Positions 15,149-25,892 of a DNA stretch of 38,869 bases are shown here, in pieces. The position numbers were made by a program, and so were the translations under genes. Source of the DNA: Pseudomonadales bacterium (lineage in GTDB: Bacteria > Pseudomonadota > Gammaproteobacteria > Pseudomonadales > Ketobacteraceae). The DNA lies in contig JAGUVW010000071.1 of NCBI GenBank assembly GCA_020062665.1, forward strand, positions 1 through 38,869, in the 5' to 3' direction. The notes beneath the pieces are model-generated. The model saw only the letters and a program-made list of their open reading frames with translations, did no database searches and had not been told where the DNA came from. Position 1 is the first letter of the stretch. Every line of letters starts with the position of its first letter.

Positions 15149-17896
15149 CTAATGAGCTTGTTCCCAATTATCCCCTACACCGACTTCCACTAGCAAGGGC
15201 ACCGTTAACATTGCGGCATTTTGCATTAATTCCGGTAGTTTTTTCGCCACAATGTCCAATTCCTGATCAGGCACTTCCAGCACCAGTTCGTCGTGCACCT
15301 GCATGATCATGCGGGTTTTCAGCTGATCTTTTTGTATCCACGCATCCACGGCAATCATCGCGCGCTTGATGATGTCGGCGGCGCTGCCTTGCATGGGTGC
15401 GTTGATGGCAGTGCGCTCGGCGGCCTGCCGGCGTGGCACATTCTTGGAATTGATTTCCGGCAGATACAGGCGGCGACCGAACAGGGTTTCGACGTAACCC
15501 TGATGCGCGGCGGTGCTGCGGATGTTGTCCATGTAGCGATGCACACCGGGATAGCGTTCGAAGTAGCGATCGATATATTCCTGTGCTTCCTTGCGGCCGA
15601 TGCCCAGCTGTTTGGCGAGCCCGAACGCCGACATGCCGTAGATCAATCCGAAGTTCACCGCCTTGGCATTGCGTCGCATGTCGTGGGTGACGTCATCGAT
15701 GGCGACGCCCATCACTTCCGCCGCCGTGGCCTTGTGAATGTCGAGACCTTTTTTGAACGCGTTGAGCAGGCTTTCATCGCCGGACAGATGGGCCATGATG
15801 CGCAGTTCAATCTGGGAATAATCCGCCGCCAGCAGCTTGTGATGTTTCGGTGCGATGAACGCCTGGCGGATGCGGCGGCCTTCTTCCGTGCGCACGGGAA
15901 TGTTCTGCAGGTTGGGATCGGTGGACGACAATCTTCCCGTGGCGGCCACTGCCTGTTGGTAGGAGGTGTGCACGCGGCCGCTGCGTGCATTGATCAGCTC
16001 CGGCAATTTATCCGTGTAGGTGGATTTCAGTTTGCTGAGGCCGCGATATTCCATCAGCACTTTCGGCAGTTCGTATTCCAGCGCCAGTTCGGCCAGCACC
16101 GGTTCCGCAGTGGAGGGTTGTCCGGTAGGTGTTTTCTGCAGCACGGGAATGCCGAGTTTTTCAAACAGGATTTCGCCCAGCTGTTTGGGTGAGCCCAGGT
16201 TGAACGGCTGGCCGGCAATGTCGTAGGCCTGCTGTTCCAGTTCCACCATGCGCTTGGCCAGCTGCTGGCTTTGCAGACGCAGCATATTTGTGTCGATCAG
16301 CACACCGGTGCGTTCGATGTGCGACAGCACGGGCAGCAGCGGCATTTCGATTTCCTCGAAAACTGTGCGCAGCGAGGATTCCTGTTCCAGTTTCGGCCAC
16401 AGGGTTTGATGCAGACGCAGAGTGATATCGGCATCTTCGGCGGCATACTCGCTGGCTTTTTCGATGTCGATCTGGTTGAACGTTAATTGTTTGGCGCCCT
16501 TGCCGGCAATATCCTCGAACGCGATGGTTTTGTGGCCCAGGTATTTCAGCGCCAGGCTGTCCATGTCGTGGCGGGTAGCGGTGGAATCGATGACGTAGGA
16601 TTCCAGCATGGTGTCCCAGCCGATGCCGTGCATGTGGATGTCGTAGCGCACCAGCACGCTCTTGTCGTATTTCAGGTTCTGGCCGATTTTTTTCGGCGCG
16701 TCGGCTTCCAGCAGTGGTTTGAGTTGCTGCAGCACCCAGGTGCGATCCAGCTGATCCGGCGCGCCGGGATAGTCGTGGGCCACTGGCACGTAGGCGGCCT
16801 TGCCCGCTTCGATGGCGAACGACAGGCCCACCAGTTCGGCGTCCATGTAGTTCAGGCTGGTGGTTTCGGTGTCGAAGGAAAACGCGCTGCAATGCTTGAG
16901 CTGCTGCAGCCAGTGATTGAAGTCGTCCTGGGTAAGAATGCAGTGATAGTCCTGCTTCACGGTTGCGGGTGGATCGGATGCCGGTGCACTGGAAGCAAAC
17001 AGGTCGCCGGTGGTACCGGATGCTGGTGTTGCTGATTTCAGCTGGTCGGATAATTCCGCGATCCAGCCTTTGAATTCCAGCTCCTTGTACAGTTCGAACA
17101 GCTTTTCTTTATCCGGGGTGGCGAGAGTCAGATCCTGCGGCTTTTGCTCCAGCGCGACATCGCATTTGATGGTGGCGAGTTGCTTTGACAGCGGCAGATA
17201 ACCGAGGCTTTCTTTCAGATTCTCGCCCACCTTGCCTTTGATGTTGTCGGCATTGGCGATCACACCGTCCAGCGAACCGTATTCCTGCAACCACTTCACG
17301 GCGGTTTTTGGGCCGCATTTGGGCACGCCGGGGATGTTGTCGACACTGTCGCCCACCAGCGTGAGGTAATCGATGATCTGCTCCGGTGCCACGCCGAATT
17401 TCTCGATCACACCGTCGCGGTTCATGATGGAATCGTTCATCGTATTGATCAGCGTGATGTGATCGTTCACCAGCTGTGCCATATCCTTGTCGCCGGTGGA
17501 CACCAGCGCATCGATGCCCTGCTGCGTGGCCTGCATGCAGAGGGTGCCGATCACGTCGTCTGCTTCCACGCCGTCGATGATCAGCAATGGCAGGCCCATG
17601 GCGCGAATCGCGTCGTGCAGTGGTTCGATCTGCGAGCGCAATTCATCCGGCATGGGCGGGCGGTGCGCCTTGTACTCCGGAAACAGATCGTCGCGAAAGG
17701 TTTTGCCCTTCGCATCGAACACCACCGCCATGTGTTCCGGCTGGTAGTCCTTGATCAGTTTTTGCAGCATGCTGAGCACGCCCTTGATGGCGCCGGTGGG
17801 CTGGCCTTTGGACGTGGTGAGCGGCGGCAGTGCGTGAAACGCGCGATAGAGATAGGAGGAACCGTCGACGAGAATCAGGGGTGGCTTTTTGGACAT
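15149..17896 (-). CDS. polA: DNA polymerase I
   Basis: Repair and Okazaki-fragment polymerase, 915 residues (E. coli 928), with all three domains. The 5'-3' exonuclease (about 1-290) has LILVDGSSYLYRAFHALP and GVEADDVIGTL. The 3'-5' proofreading domain (about 310-500) keeps its acidic residues in FDTETTSLNYMD, NLKYDKS and YAAEDADITLRL. The polymerase domain has motif A (DYSQIELRIMAHLSGDE), motif B (RRNAKAVNFGLIYGMSAFGL) and motif C (QVHDELVLEVP). The ATG at 17896 follows the ridA stop by 8 bases, so the two are probably co-transcribed; no strong ribosome site is seen. An ATG at 17929 would overlap ridA. Confidence 0.97.
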   Translation of the reverse strand: MSKKPPLILVDGSSYLYRAFHALPPLTTSKGQPTGAIKGVLSMLQKLIKDYQPEHMAVVFDAKGKTFRDDLFPEYKAHRPPMPDELRSQIEPLHDAIRAMGLPLLIIDGVEADDVIGTLCMQATQQGIDALVSTGDKDMAQLVNDHITLINTMNDSIMNRDGVIEKFGVAPEQIIDYLTLVGDSVDNIPGVPKCGPKTAVKWLQEYGSLDGVIANADNIKGKVGENLKESLGYLPLSKQLATIKCDVALEQKPQDLTLATPDKEKLFELYKELEFKGWIAELSDQLKSATPASGTTGDLFASSAPASDPPATVKQDYHCILTQDDFNHWLQQLKHCSAFSFDTETTSLNYMDAELVGLSFAIEAGKAAYVPVAHDYPGAPDQLDRTWVLQQLKPLLEADAPKKIGQNLKYDKSVLVRYDIHMHGIGWDTMLESYVIDSTATRHDMDSLALKYLGHKTIAFEDIAGKGAKQLTFNQIDIEKASEYAAEDADITLRLHQTLWPKLEQESSLRTVFEEIEMPLLPVLSHIERTGVLIDTNMLRLQSQQLAKRMVELEQQAYDIAGQPFNLGSPKQLGEILFEKLGIPVLQKTPTGQPSTAEPVLAELALEYELPKVLMEYRGLSKLKSTYTDKLPELINARSGRVHTSYQQAVAATGRLSSTDPNLQNIPVRTEEGRRIRQAFIAPKHHKLLAADYSQIELRIMAHLSGDESLLNAFKKGLDIHKATAAEVMGVAIDDVTHDMRRNAKAVNFGLIYGMSAFGLAKQLGIGRKEAQEYIDRYFERYPGVHRYMDNIRSTAAHQGYVETLFGRRLYLPEINSKNVPRRQAAERTAINAPMQGSAADIIKRAMIAVDAWIQKDQLKTRMIMQVHDELVLEVPDQELDIVAKKLPELMQNAAMLTVPLLVEVGVGDNWEQAH

Positions 17897-17904
17897 GGGG
17901 ATCA

Positions 17905-18294
17905 CTACGCACCCAGCTCCAGCACGCAATCCATTTCCACCTGCGCGCCTTTCGGCAATGCGGCGACGCCGATTGCGGCGCGCGCGGGGAAAGGCTGCTG
18001 GAAGTAGCGCGCCATCACTTCGTTCACTTTGGCGAAGTTGCCCAGGTCGGTGAGAAACACGTTCAGCTTCACTACATCCTGCAGCGAGCCACCGGCCGCT
18101 TCTGCCACCGCTTTGAGATTGTCGAACACGCGCACGATATGGGTTTCGATCGGGCCGTCCACCAGATTCATGCTGACGGGATCGAGCGGGATCTGGCCGG
18201 ACAGATAGACTGTGTTGCCGACTTTCACCGCCTGCGAATAGGTGCCGATGGCGGCGGGGGCTTTGTCGGTGGAAATGATCTGGCGCTTGCTCAT
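17905..18294 (-). CDS. ridA: RidA family enamine/imine deaminase
   Basis: A small trimeric enzyme that hydrolyses reactive 2-aminoacrylate-type enamines and imines released by PLP enzymes. It has 129 residues, the normal length. The family blocks are [45 protein letters not shown] and [22 protein letters not shown]; the last carries the conserved substrate-binding Arg and acidic residue. It lies downstream of spoT, as is usual in Pseudomonas relatives, and 8 bases before polA. A GGAG site precedes the ATG. Confidence 0.95.
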   Translation of the reverse strand: MSKRQIISTDKAPAAIGTYSQAVKVGNTVYLSGQIPLDPVSMNLVDGPIETHIVRVFDNLKAVAEAAGGSLQDVVKLNVFLTDLGNFAKVNEVMARYFQQPFPARAAIGVAALPKGAQVEMDCVLELGA

Positions 18295-18367
18295 GGAGGG
18301 GCTCCTTGGATTTTTGTTAGCCTGGAATGTGGTGACGGTTGGAAAGGAGAATAAGAACGCGATTCTA

Positions 18368-20479
18368 TCAGTTCCGCACCCGCGAAATCCGCGTCACCGC
18401 CTTGAGGGTGCGAATCCGGCGCAAGGTTTTCGCCAGATGCTTGCGATCGTGCACCGAAATGCGCAGGCTCACCACGGACAGATGGGCGTCCTTTTCCTTC
18501 AGGTTGATGGTTTCGATATTGGCGTCCGTCTGCGAAATCAGCGACGCCAGCACGGCGAGCGCGCCACGTTCGTTTTCCATCTGCACCCGCAGATCCACCG
18601 CATATTCGCCACCGGCGTCACTGGCCCATTCCACGGCCAGGCATTTCTCGGGATTTTCCTTCATCTCGGTGGCGATGTTCTTGCAATTGTCGCGGTGAAT
18701 CACCATGCCGCGGCCGGAACTCAGGTGGCCCACCACCGAATCACCAGGAATCGGCCGGCAACACTTGGCCAGATTGATGATCATGCCTTCGGCACCGCGA
18801 ATCACCAGCGGGGTGGTCTTGGTCTTGGCCGCCTGGCTGGCATCTTCCTGCGGCAGCAATCGGCGCGCGGCAATCTGCGCCATCTGGTTTCCCAGGCCGA
18901 TGTCTTCCAGCAGATCATCGAGCTGCTTGAAGCCGGACACCTGCAGGGCCTGCTGGATGCGCTCGGCGGGAATGATATCCAGATTCAGCTCGAAGGCATT
19001 GAGCGCCTTGTCGAGCAGGCGGCGGCCCAACGACACCGACTCGGAACGGCGCTGGGTTTTCAAAAAGTGGCGGATGTTGGCGCGCGCTTTTGCTGTGGTG
19101 ACAAAACTCAGCCACGCCGGATTGGGGCATGCACCAGGGGCGGTGATGATCTTGATGGTCTGACCGCTTTGAATCGGCGTCGACAGCGGCACCAAACGAT
19201 GATCCACCCGCGCCGCCACGCAGCCGTTGCCCACGTCGGTATGCACGGCATAGGCGAAGTCCACTGGCGTGGCGCCCTGGGGCAATTCCAGGATGTCGCC
19301 TTTGGGTGTGAAAACGTACACCTCGTCCGGGAACAGGTCGATCTTCACGTTCTCGATGAATTCGAGGGAATTGCCGGCGCGCTGCTGCATTTCCAGCAGG
19401 CCCTTGAGCCATTCCTTCGCGCGATTCTGCGCGCCGCCCGCCGGATCAGGATCGGATTTGTAGAGCCAGTGCGCGGCGATACCGTTGTTCGCCATCGCTT
19501 CCATGTCCTCGGTGCGGATCTGGATTTCGATGGGCACACCGTTCATGCCGATCAGCGTGGTGTGCAGGGACTGGTAACCGTTGGCCTTGGGAATGGCAAT
19601 GTAATCCTTGAAGCGGCCCGGCACCGGCTTGTAAAGATTGTGCACGGCCCCCAGCACGCGATAGCACATATCCACCGAGTCCACGATGATACGGTAGCCG
19701 TACACATCCATGATCTCGTTGAAGGATTTGCGCTGGGTTTTCATCTTGTTGTAGATGGAATACAGGTGCTTTTCCCGCCCCATCACCCGCGCCGTCAGGC
19801 CGTCCCGCTCCAGGCGCTTGACGACGGCGTCGTGGATTTTGTTCACCATGTCCTTGCGGTTGCCCCGCGAGGCTTTCACCGCTTTTTTGATGCGCGCGGC
19901 ACGCATCGGGTACATATGGGTGAAGCAGAGGTCTTCCAGTTCGCAGCGGATGTTGTTCATGCCCAGACGCAGGGCGATGGGGGCGTAGATTTCCAGGGTT
20001 TCCAGCGCGATGCGGCGACGCTTTTGCGGATGCAGCACCCCCAGCGTGCGCAGGTTGTGCAGGCGGTCAGCCAGTTTTACCAGCACGACGCGGATGTCCT
20101 TGGTCATCGCCAGCACCATCTTGCGGAAGTTTTCCGCCTGGGCCTCGGCCTTGGATTCGAACTTGATGGCGCCGATTTTCGACACGCCGTCCACCAGTTC
20201 CGCCACGGTGGTGCCGAAGGCGTCGGTCAGCGCTTCTTTCGAGACATGCGTGTCCTCGATCACGTCATGGAGCAGCGCGGCCTGCAGGCTCTGGGCATCC
20301 ATGTGCATGTCGGCGAGGATTTTGGAAACGGCGAGGGGATGAACGATGTAGGGGTCGCCGGAGCGGCGGTACTGGCCTTCGTGGGCCTGCTCGGCAAAAA
20401 AGTAGGCACGGCGCACGTCCTCCGCCACCTCGGGTGGCAGGTAGTGCAGCTTTTCTATAAGGGTTTCAACCGTTTGCAC
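18368..20479 (-). CDS. spoT: Bifunctional (p)ppGpp synthetase/hydrolase SpoT
   Basis: Controls the stringent-response alarmone level. It has 703 residues, as for E. coli SpoT. The N-terminal HD hydrolase (about 20-160) has LLHDVIEDT and [12 protein letters not shown]. The synthetase domain (about 200-330) has [38 protein letters not shown] and [16 protein letters not shown] (about 385-445, [16 protein letters not shown]), a zinc-finger-like region with Cys pair [10 protein letters not shown], and a C-terminal ACT domain follow. The start codon is GTG with GAGG 8 bases upstream. It lies in a gmk-rpoZ-spoT-ridA series on one strand. Hydrolase residues are intact. Confidence 0.96.
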   Translation of the reverse strand: MQTVETLIEKLHYLPPEVAEDVRRAYFFAEQAHEGQYRRSGDPYIVHPLAVSKILADMHMDAQSLQAALLHDVIEDTHVSKEALTDAFGTTVAELVDGVSKIGAIKFESKAEAQAENFRKMVLAMTKDIRVVLVKLADRLHNLRTLGVLHPQKRRRIALETLEIYAPIALRLGMNNIRCELEDLCFTHMYPMRAARIKKAVKASRGNRKDMVNKIHDAVVKRLERDGLTARVMGREKHLYSIYNKMKTQRKSFNEIMDVYGYRIIVDSVDMCYRVLGAVHNLYKPVPGRFKDYIAIPKANGYQSLHTTLIGMNGVPIEIQIRTEDMEAMANNGIAAHWLYKSDPDPAGGAQNRAKEWLKGLLEMQQRAGNSLEFIENVKIDLFPDEVYVFTPKGDILELPQGATPVDFAYAVHTDVGNGCVAARVDHRLVPLSTPIQSGQTIKIITAPGACPNPAWLSFVTTAKARANIRHFLKTQRRSESVSLGRRLLDKALNAFELNLDIIPAERIQQALQVSGFKQLDDLLEDIGLGNQMAQIAARRLLPQEDASQAAKTKTTPLVIRGAEGMIINLAKCCRPIPGDSVVGHLSSGRGMVIHRDNCKNIATEMKENPEKCLAVEWASDAGGEYAVDLRVQMENERGALAVLASLISQTDANIETINLKEKDAHLSVVSLRISVHDRKHLAKTLRRIRTLKAVTRISRVRN

Positions 20480-20554
20480 GCGCCCAACCTCACTTCTTCC
20501 GGTTAGTGTAAAGGGATTGGGCGTTGCTGAGAAGGATTATCAGGTGCGTAGATT

Positions 20555-20833
20555 TTACTCGTCGTCGTCGTCCGGGATGGCAGAAAACGCGTGACGGAAG
20601 GTGACGGGTTCCTTGTATTCGCGGGGCTCGGGTTTGCGGCTCAGGATGGACTGATCCACGTAGCCTTCGGCGATTTCGCGCAGGGCCACCACGGTGGGTT
20701 TGTCGTTTTCCCAGGCAACATAAGGATCTTTGCCGCCGGTGGCCAGTTGACGGGCGCGTTTGGACGCGACCAGTACCAGCGAGAATCGGTTGTCCACTTT
20801 ACCCAGACAGTCTTCAACGGTTACCCGTGCCAT
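20555..20833 (-). CDS. rpoZ: RNA polymerase omega subunit
   Basis: Omega assists assembly of the beta-prime subunit of RNA polymerase and takes part in ppGpp binding. The 92-residue protein starts [20 protein letters not shown] and contains [13 protein letters not shown] and [13 protein letters not shown], the standard omega blocks. It ends in an acidic DDDDE tail. GAGGT precedes the ATG. It lies between gmk (76 bases away) and spoT (75 bases away), the usual gammaproteobacterial order. Confidence 0.97.
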   Translation of the reverse strand: MARVTVEDCLGKVDNRFSLVLVASKRARQLATGGKDPYVAWENDKPTVVALREIAEGYVDQSILSRKPEPREYKEPVTFRHAFSAIPDDDDE

Positions 20834-20909
20834 GGTTCTACCTCGGTTGGAATTTCAAGCAAGCCGCTTAGTGTACCGGTTTGGCGGCGGTTGACAAGCC
20901 TGTGTGTGC

Positions 20910-21631
<722 letters not shown>

Positions 21632-21696
21632 CGGGGATTTTGCCGCTGACGTTACCGGCAGGAGTGGGGAGGGGGTGTTGTGGTGCCGGGCTGTGC

Positions 21697-21733
21697 TATG
21701 GTGCACTGGCAAATATGGTACTATAGTGCAATT
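21697..21733 (+). repeat. Direct repeat upstream of the FAD-linked lipoprotein gene
   Basis: CTATGGTGCACT (21697-21708) recurs as CTATAGTGCAAT (21722-21733), 10 of 12 bases identical and 25 bases apart. The second copy ends 18 bases before the ATG and overlaps a TACTAT (21720-21725) that could be a -10 element. This suggests an operator for the two-gene unit downstream; the regulator is unknown. Confidence 0.4.
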
Positions 21734-21750
21734 ATTAAAAGGGGGTGTTT

Positions 21751-23307
21751 ATGGCCGCATTCCGGCCCGCGGCCTTGGCGAGAATCGCCGGGCTGTTCCT
21801 GCTGACCCTGTTGCTGCAGGGCTGTTTCTGGGAAAACTTTTCGAAAACCGAGCGGGTAGACCCGCAGGTGCTGTATTCGCCCCGCAACGCCCAGGAGTTG
21901 GTGTACTGGGTGAAACAGGCGACGGACCAGGGCAAGCGCATCCGCATGACCGGCTCGGGCCACAGTCATTCCGATGTGGCGGTGACCGATGAGATTCTGC
22001 TCACCCCCTACAAGCTGAACCAGCCGCTGCTGCTGGATTCGGCGCGTTTGAAGCAGCCGGCCCTGACCCGGCTGGTGCGGGTGCAGAGCGGCATCCGCAT
22101 CCGCGAGCTGAACCAGCATCTGGATCGCAACGGCCTGGCGCTGGAAAACCTGGGTGGTTATGACGGCCAGACCATCGTGGGCGCGGCGATGACCGGCACC
22201 CATGGCTCTGGCCTGAACTACGGCCCCATCGCGTCGCAGATCCGCAGCCTGCAGGTGGTGGGGGAAGGCGGTGTGGTGTATCAGGTGGAGCCTTCCGCCG
22301 GCATCACCGATCCGGCGACGTTTCCCGGCTCCCTGGAGGAATTCCCGGAGATTCCTGTGACGCTGATTCAGGATGACACGATTTTCAATGCGATGACGGT
22401 GAGCATCGGTTCCATGGGCGTGGTGTATGCGGTGGTGTTGCAGACCGAGCCGAAATTCTGGCTGCGGGAAGTGCGCACGCTGACGCGCTGGAACGCGATC
22501 AAGGCGCCGGGCGGATTTCTCGACCGTCTGCAGAACGGCGAGCCGCTGGTGGAGGGCGACTGGCAACCGGATTATGTGGAGCTGCAATACAATCCTTATC
22601 CCATCAACGGCGATCACAGTGTGCTGATCACGGCGCGCTACAAGTCGTACACACCGCTGATTACGGAAGGCGAGCGCGGTCAGGCCGGCACTGAATTGCT
22701 GTCCGGCCTGATTACACTGGTGGAAAAACCGTTGAGCTGGCTGATCAACAACGCGCCCATCCTGGCGCCGCTGCTGATCGAGCAGAGCCTGAAATCGCAG
22801 GTGGATGATGGTTACAACAATGTCAGCTACCGGATTTTCAATATCGGTGTGGTGAATTACACCAACGCGATCGCGGTGGAATCTTTTGTGCCGCTGGAAC
22901 AGACCGTGGACGTGGTGGAGCGGGCCTTCGCCATTGCCGCTGAATTGCAGCAGCGGAAAATTCTGCACAGTGCGCCAGCGTCGGTGCGGTTTGTGAAAGG
23001 TTCTGATGCGCTGATCTCGATGACGCAAGGTCGGCCCACCACGGTGCTGGAGCTGATCGTGGTGCAGGGTGTAAATGGTGATCGGGAATTGCTGCGCACT
23101 TATGAGCAGACCCTGCTGGATGAATTCGACGCGCGTCCGCATTGGGGGCTGGATCTGAGCGTGCTGCAGGGCGATGCTGATCTGCGCCGCATTTATCCGC
23201 GCTGGGATGACTGGCTGGCGGTGTACCGGCAGTTCAACAGCCAGGGTGTGTTCGATGGGAAAGTGACGGATCGCCTGGGCATTTCAATGGGAAATCGTGA
23301 TGAGTGA
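21751..23307 (+). CDS. FAD-linked oxidase, lactone-oxidase type, predicted lipoprotein
   Basis: A 518-residue protein with an N-terminal hydrophobic leader and lipobox-like LLQGC (Cys25), so it is probably anchored to a membrane from the periplasmic side. The FAD-binding PCMH domain (about 40-220) has MTGSGHSHSDVAVTDEILL, whose His is where flavin is covalently attached in aldonolactone oxidases, and GAAMTGTHGSGLNYGPI. The C-terminal part ends with the HWGLDLSVL and YPRWDDWLAVYRQFN blocks of the D-arabinono-1,4-lactone oxidase domain. GGGGG precedes the ATG; a GTG two codons earlier is possible. It overlaps the SDR gene by 8 bases. The substrate, perhaps a sugar lactone or alcohol, is not determined. 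Confidence 0.82.
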   Translation: MAAFRPAALARIAGLFLLTLLLQGCFWENFSKTERVDPQVLYSPRNAQELVYWVKQATDQGKRIRMTGSGHSHSDVAVTDEILLTPYKLNQPLLLDSARLKQPALTRLVRVQSGIRIRELNQHLDRNGLALENLGGYDGQTIVGAAMTGTHGSGLNYGPIASQIRSLQVVGEGGVVYQVEPSAGITDPATFPGSLEEFPEIPVTLIQDDTIFNAMTVSIGSMGVVYAVVLQTEPKFWLREVRTLTRWNAIKAPGGFLDRLQNGEPLVEGDWQPDYVELQYNPYPINGDHSVLITARYKSYTPLITEGERGQAGTELLSGLITLVEKPLSWLINNAPILAPLLIEQSLKSQVDDGYNNVSYRIFNIGVVNYTNAIAVESFVPLEQTVDVVERAFAIAAELQQRKILHSAPASVRFVKGSDALISMTQGRPTTVLELIVVQGVNGDRELLRTYEQTLLDEFDARPHWGLDLSVLQGDADLRRIYPRWDDWLAVYRQFNSQGVFDGKVTDRLGISMGNRDE

Positions 23308-24097
23308 AAAAATGGCGTTCAAGGGGCGCTGGGTGCTGGTGACCGGCGCTTCGGCAGGATTGGGCGAGGCCATGGCGCGGCAACTGGCGCAGCAGGGCGC
23401 CCATCTGATTCTGGTGGCGCGGCGGCTGGAGCGTTTGCAATCGTTGCAGGCAGAATTGCAGCAGAAACATGGTGTGCAGTGCCGGGTGATCGCGGCGGAT
23501 CTGGCCAGGCCCGACGATGTAGAGCGGGTGTTTCTGGAAGGCATCCAGCAGCCGGTGTATGGCGTGATCCTGAATGCGGGCGTCACCCATTTCGGCTGGC
23601 ATCGCGATCTGGAATGGACGGCGTTTGAAAATCTGCTGGCCACCAATCTGACCAGTGTGGTGCGGCTGGTGACACTGTTCGTGCCCTATCTGATCGAGCA
23701 ACGCCAGCACGGCGGCATTCTGCTGGTGAGCAGCATGGCGGGCTTGTTCCCGGTACCGTATCAGTCTGCGTACGCGGGCACCAAGGCATTCGTCGCGCAG
23801 TTCGGCCAGAGTCTGTATCAGGAGTTGCGCGGCCAGCCGGTGTCGATCACCACGTTCTGCCCCGGTGGAATCGCGACGGAGATGACCACCGGCAGCAAGC
23901 TGGATTATTTCAGCGACACACCGTTGCTGCAGAGTGCGGAGGATTGTGCGCGGGATGCGCTGCGTGCCTTTGCGCAGCGAAAATATCTGCCGGTGCCGGG
24001 ATTGCTCAACCGGCTGCAGGTGTTTGGCGCGCGGCTACTGCCGCGCAAATGGCTGGGAATGATTGCGGAAAGGGCGTACCGGAAGGCGCTGCAGTGA
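23300..24097 (+). CDS. Short-chain dehydrogenase/reductase (SDR)
   Basis: A 265-residue classical SDR. It has the NAD(P)-binding TGASAGLG motif near residue 15, then ARR at the end of the second strand (favouring NADP), NAG in VILNAGVT, catalytic Ser in LLVSSMAG, and Tyr-x-x-x-Lys in SAYAGTKAF, followed by CPGGIATEM. All catalytic residues are present. The ATG lies inside the end of the FAD-oxidase gene (8-base overlap), so the two are co-translated. A hydrophobic C-terminal part may associate with the membrane. The substrate is unknown; the pair may oxidise and reduce related metabolites (inference). Confidence 0.9.
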   Translation: MSEKMAFKGRWVLVTGASAGLGEAMARQLAQQGAHLILVARRLERLQSLQAELQQKHGVQCRVIAADLARPDDVERVFLEGIQQPVYGVILNAGVTHFGWHRDLEWTAFENLLATNLTSVVRLVTLFVPYLIEQRQHGGILLVSSMAGLFPVPYQSAYAGTKAFVAQFGQSLYQELRGQPVSITTFCPGGIATEMTTGSKLDYFSDTPLLQSAEDCARDALRAFAQRKYLPVPGLLNRLQVFGARLLPRKWLGMIAERAYRKALQ

Positions 24098-24100
24098 ACG

Positions 24101-24967
24101 CTATTCGATATTCTGGATCTGCTCGCGCATCTGTTCGATCAGCACCTTGAGTTCCACCGCCGCCTGGGTGGTGAGGGTGTGCACGGATTTGGAGCCCAGC
24201 GTGTTGGCTTCCCGATTGAGTTCCTGCATCAGGAAATCCAGCCGGCGGCCGCAGGCGCCACCTTGCTGCAGGCTGCGGCGCACTTCTTTCACGTGGGTGG
24301 CGAGGCGATCCAGTTCTTCATCCACGTCGGCTTTTTGTGCCAGGTAGACCAGCTCTTGTTCCAGACGATCCTTGTCCGGGTTGGCGCTGATTTCGGCCAG
24401 GCGGGCGATCAGCTTGTCTTTCTGCGCTTGCAGGATGGCGGGCAGTTGGCCTCGCACCAGCGCCACCTGATCTTCCACTTTCATCAGGCGGTCCATGATG
24501 ATCTGTTGCAGCACGCTGCCTTCGCGCTGGCGGTTGGCGATGAAGTCGGCGAGGGTGGCGTCCATCAGGGCCAGGGCGGCTTGCTGGATTTCGGATTGGT
24601 CGGTTTCGGCGGTCTGCACCACGCCGGGCCAGTTGAGCAGGGTGGCGGCGGACAGGTTGGCGGATTCACCGGTGATGGCGCTGAGGCGGTGGGCGGCGTC
24701 GAGCAGTTGCTTGATGAAATCCTCGTTGAGGTCGATGCGGGTGGGGGCGATGTTTTCGGCCTTGATTTTGAGGGTGCATTCCACTTTGCCGCGGTCGAGG
24801 CTCTGGCGCAGTTTTTCCCGCACGGGGTTTTCCAGGTCGCGCAGGGTGTCGGGCAGGCGCGGGCTGATTTCCAGGTAGCGGTGGTTCACCGAGCGCAGTT
24901 CCCAGGACAGGGTGCCCCAGGGGGCTTTGTGTTCCTTGCGGGCAAAGGCGGTCATGCTGCGGATCAT
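24101..24967 (-). CDS. yicC: YicC/YloC family endoribonuclease
   Basis: A 288-residue protein starting MIRSMTAFARKEHKAPWGTL, followed by ELRSVNHRYLEISPRLPD, the N-terminal signature of YicC. The C-terminal DUF1732 part has FLMQELNREANTLGSKS. YicC-type proteins have been shown to be endoribonucleases acting on RNA, including small RNA turnover. It is convergent with the SDR gene (3 bases between stops) and divergent from rph, the usual yicC/rph arrangement. The ATG has a modest GGAGC site. Confidence 0.94.
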   Translation of the reverse strand: MIRSMTAFARKEHKAPWGTLSWELRSVNHRYLEISPRLPDTLRDLENPVREKLRQSLDRGKVECTLKIKAENIAPTRIDLNEDFIKQLLDAAHRLSAITGESANLSAATLLNWPGVVQTAETDQSEIQQAALALMDATLADFIANRQREGSVLQQIIMDRLMKVEDQVALVRGQLPAILQAQKDKLIARLAEISANPDKDRLEQELVYLAQKADVDEELDRLATHVKEVRRSLQQGGACGRRLDFLMQELNREANTLGSKSVHTLTTQAAVELKVLIEQMREQIQNIE

Positions 24968-25080
24968 GGGGGCTCCTGGGCTGGGCGGGGACGGTGGGGT
25001 AGTGTAACCGAGTTTGGCTTGGGGGAGCGAAGTTCGGGGAGTGGGCCAGATTTGTGGGCGAAGGGGCTGGCGGAATTGGG

Positions 25081-25086
25081 TATACT
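25081..25086 (+). promoter_or_regulatory. Possible -10 element for rph-pyrE
   Basis: TATACT sits 85 bases before the rph ATG in the gap between the divergent yicC and rph genes. No good -35 hexamer is found at 16-18 bases. Confidence 0.3.
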
Positions 25087-25170
25087 GCGGGCCTTTGCGG
25101 GGCCGTGGTGACGGCTTCCGACAGCACCCCAGCTCAGTCTTCCCTCATTGTGTTTCTCAAGGAGCCTTCC

Positions 25171-25887
25171 ATGCGTCCCAGCGGCCGTCAACCCGACCAA
25201 CTGCGCGAAGTACAGATCCAGCGCAACTACACCTGTCACGCGGAAGGTTCCGTGCTGGTCAGCATCGGCAATACCAAGGTGATTTGCACCGCCAGCGTGG
25301 AAGAAGGCGTGCCGCGCTTTCTGAAAGGTCAGGGGCAAGGCTGGGTGACGGCGGAATACGGCATGCTGCCCCGCGCCACGGGCACCCGCAATGATCGCGA
25401 AGCAGCCCGTGGCAAACAGAACGGCCGCACCCTCGAAATCCAGCGCCTGATCGCCCGCTCCCTGCGCGCGGCGGTGGATCTGAAAGCCCTCGGTGAAAAC
25501 ACCATCTATATCGATTGCGATGTGATTCAGGCCGACGGCGGTACCCGCTGCGCGTCCATCACCGGCGGCTGTGTGGCGTTGGTGGATGCGCTCACCTTCC
25601 TGCTCAACAGCAACCGCATCAAGAACGATCCGCTCAAGCGTCTGGTGGCGGCAGTGTCGGTGGGTGTGTACAAGGGCGTGCCGATTCTGGATCTGGATTA
25701 TCCCGAAGATTCCGACGCCCATACCGACATGAACGTGATCATGACCCAGCACGGCGGACTGGTGGAAGTGCAGGGCACTGCCGAAGGCGAGCCGTTCAAG
25801 CGCAGCGAGATGGACGCCATGATGGATCTGGCTGAAAAAGGTATGAAGGAGCTGTTCCAGCTGCAGCAGAAGGCCCTGGGTTGGTGA
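25171..25887 (+). CDS. rph: Ribonuclease PH
   Basis: Phosphorolytic 3'-5' exoribonuclease that trims tRNA precursors. It has 238 residues, the standard length. The protein starts [20 protein letters not shown] and has [21 protein letters not shown], the conserved Arg-rich [18 protein letters not shown] loop that binds phosphate, [33 protein letters not shown] and the acidic [16 protein letters not shown] metal/active-site block. AAGGAG sits 7 bases before the ATG. pyrE follows after 5 bases. Confidence 0.97.
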   Translation: MRPSGRQPDQLREVQIQRNYTCHAEGSVLVSIGNTKVICTASVEEGVPRFLKGQGQGWVTAEYGMLPRATGTRNDREAARGKQNGRTLEIQRLIARSLRAAVDLKALGENTIYIDCDVIQADGGTRCASITGGCVALVDALTFLLNSNRIKNDPLKRLVAAVSVGVYKGVPILDLDYPEDSDAHTDMNVIMTQHGGLVEVQGTAEGEPFKRSEMDAMMDLAEKGMKELFQLQQKALGW

Positions 25888-25892
25888 GCGCC

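Noticed and set aside
18242-20506. A 754-codon open frame on the plus strand across the whole of spoT
   Set aside because: It is the antisense of a well-conserved gene in high-GC DNA. Its product is His/Gln-rich without any recognised domain.
21721-23142. A 473-codon minus-strand frame opposite the FAD-linked oxidase
   Set aside because: The plus-strand frame has clear FAD motifs and a ribosome site; this one has neither.
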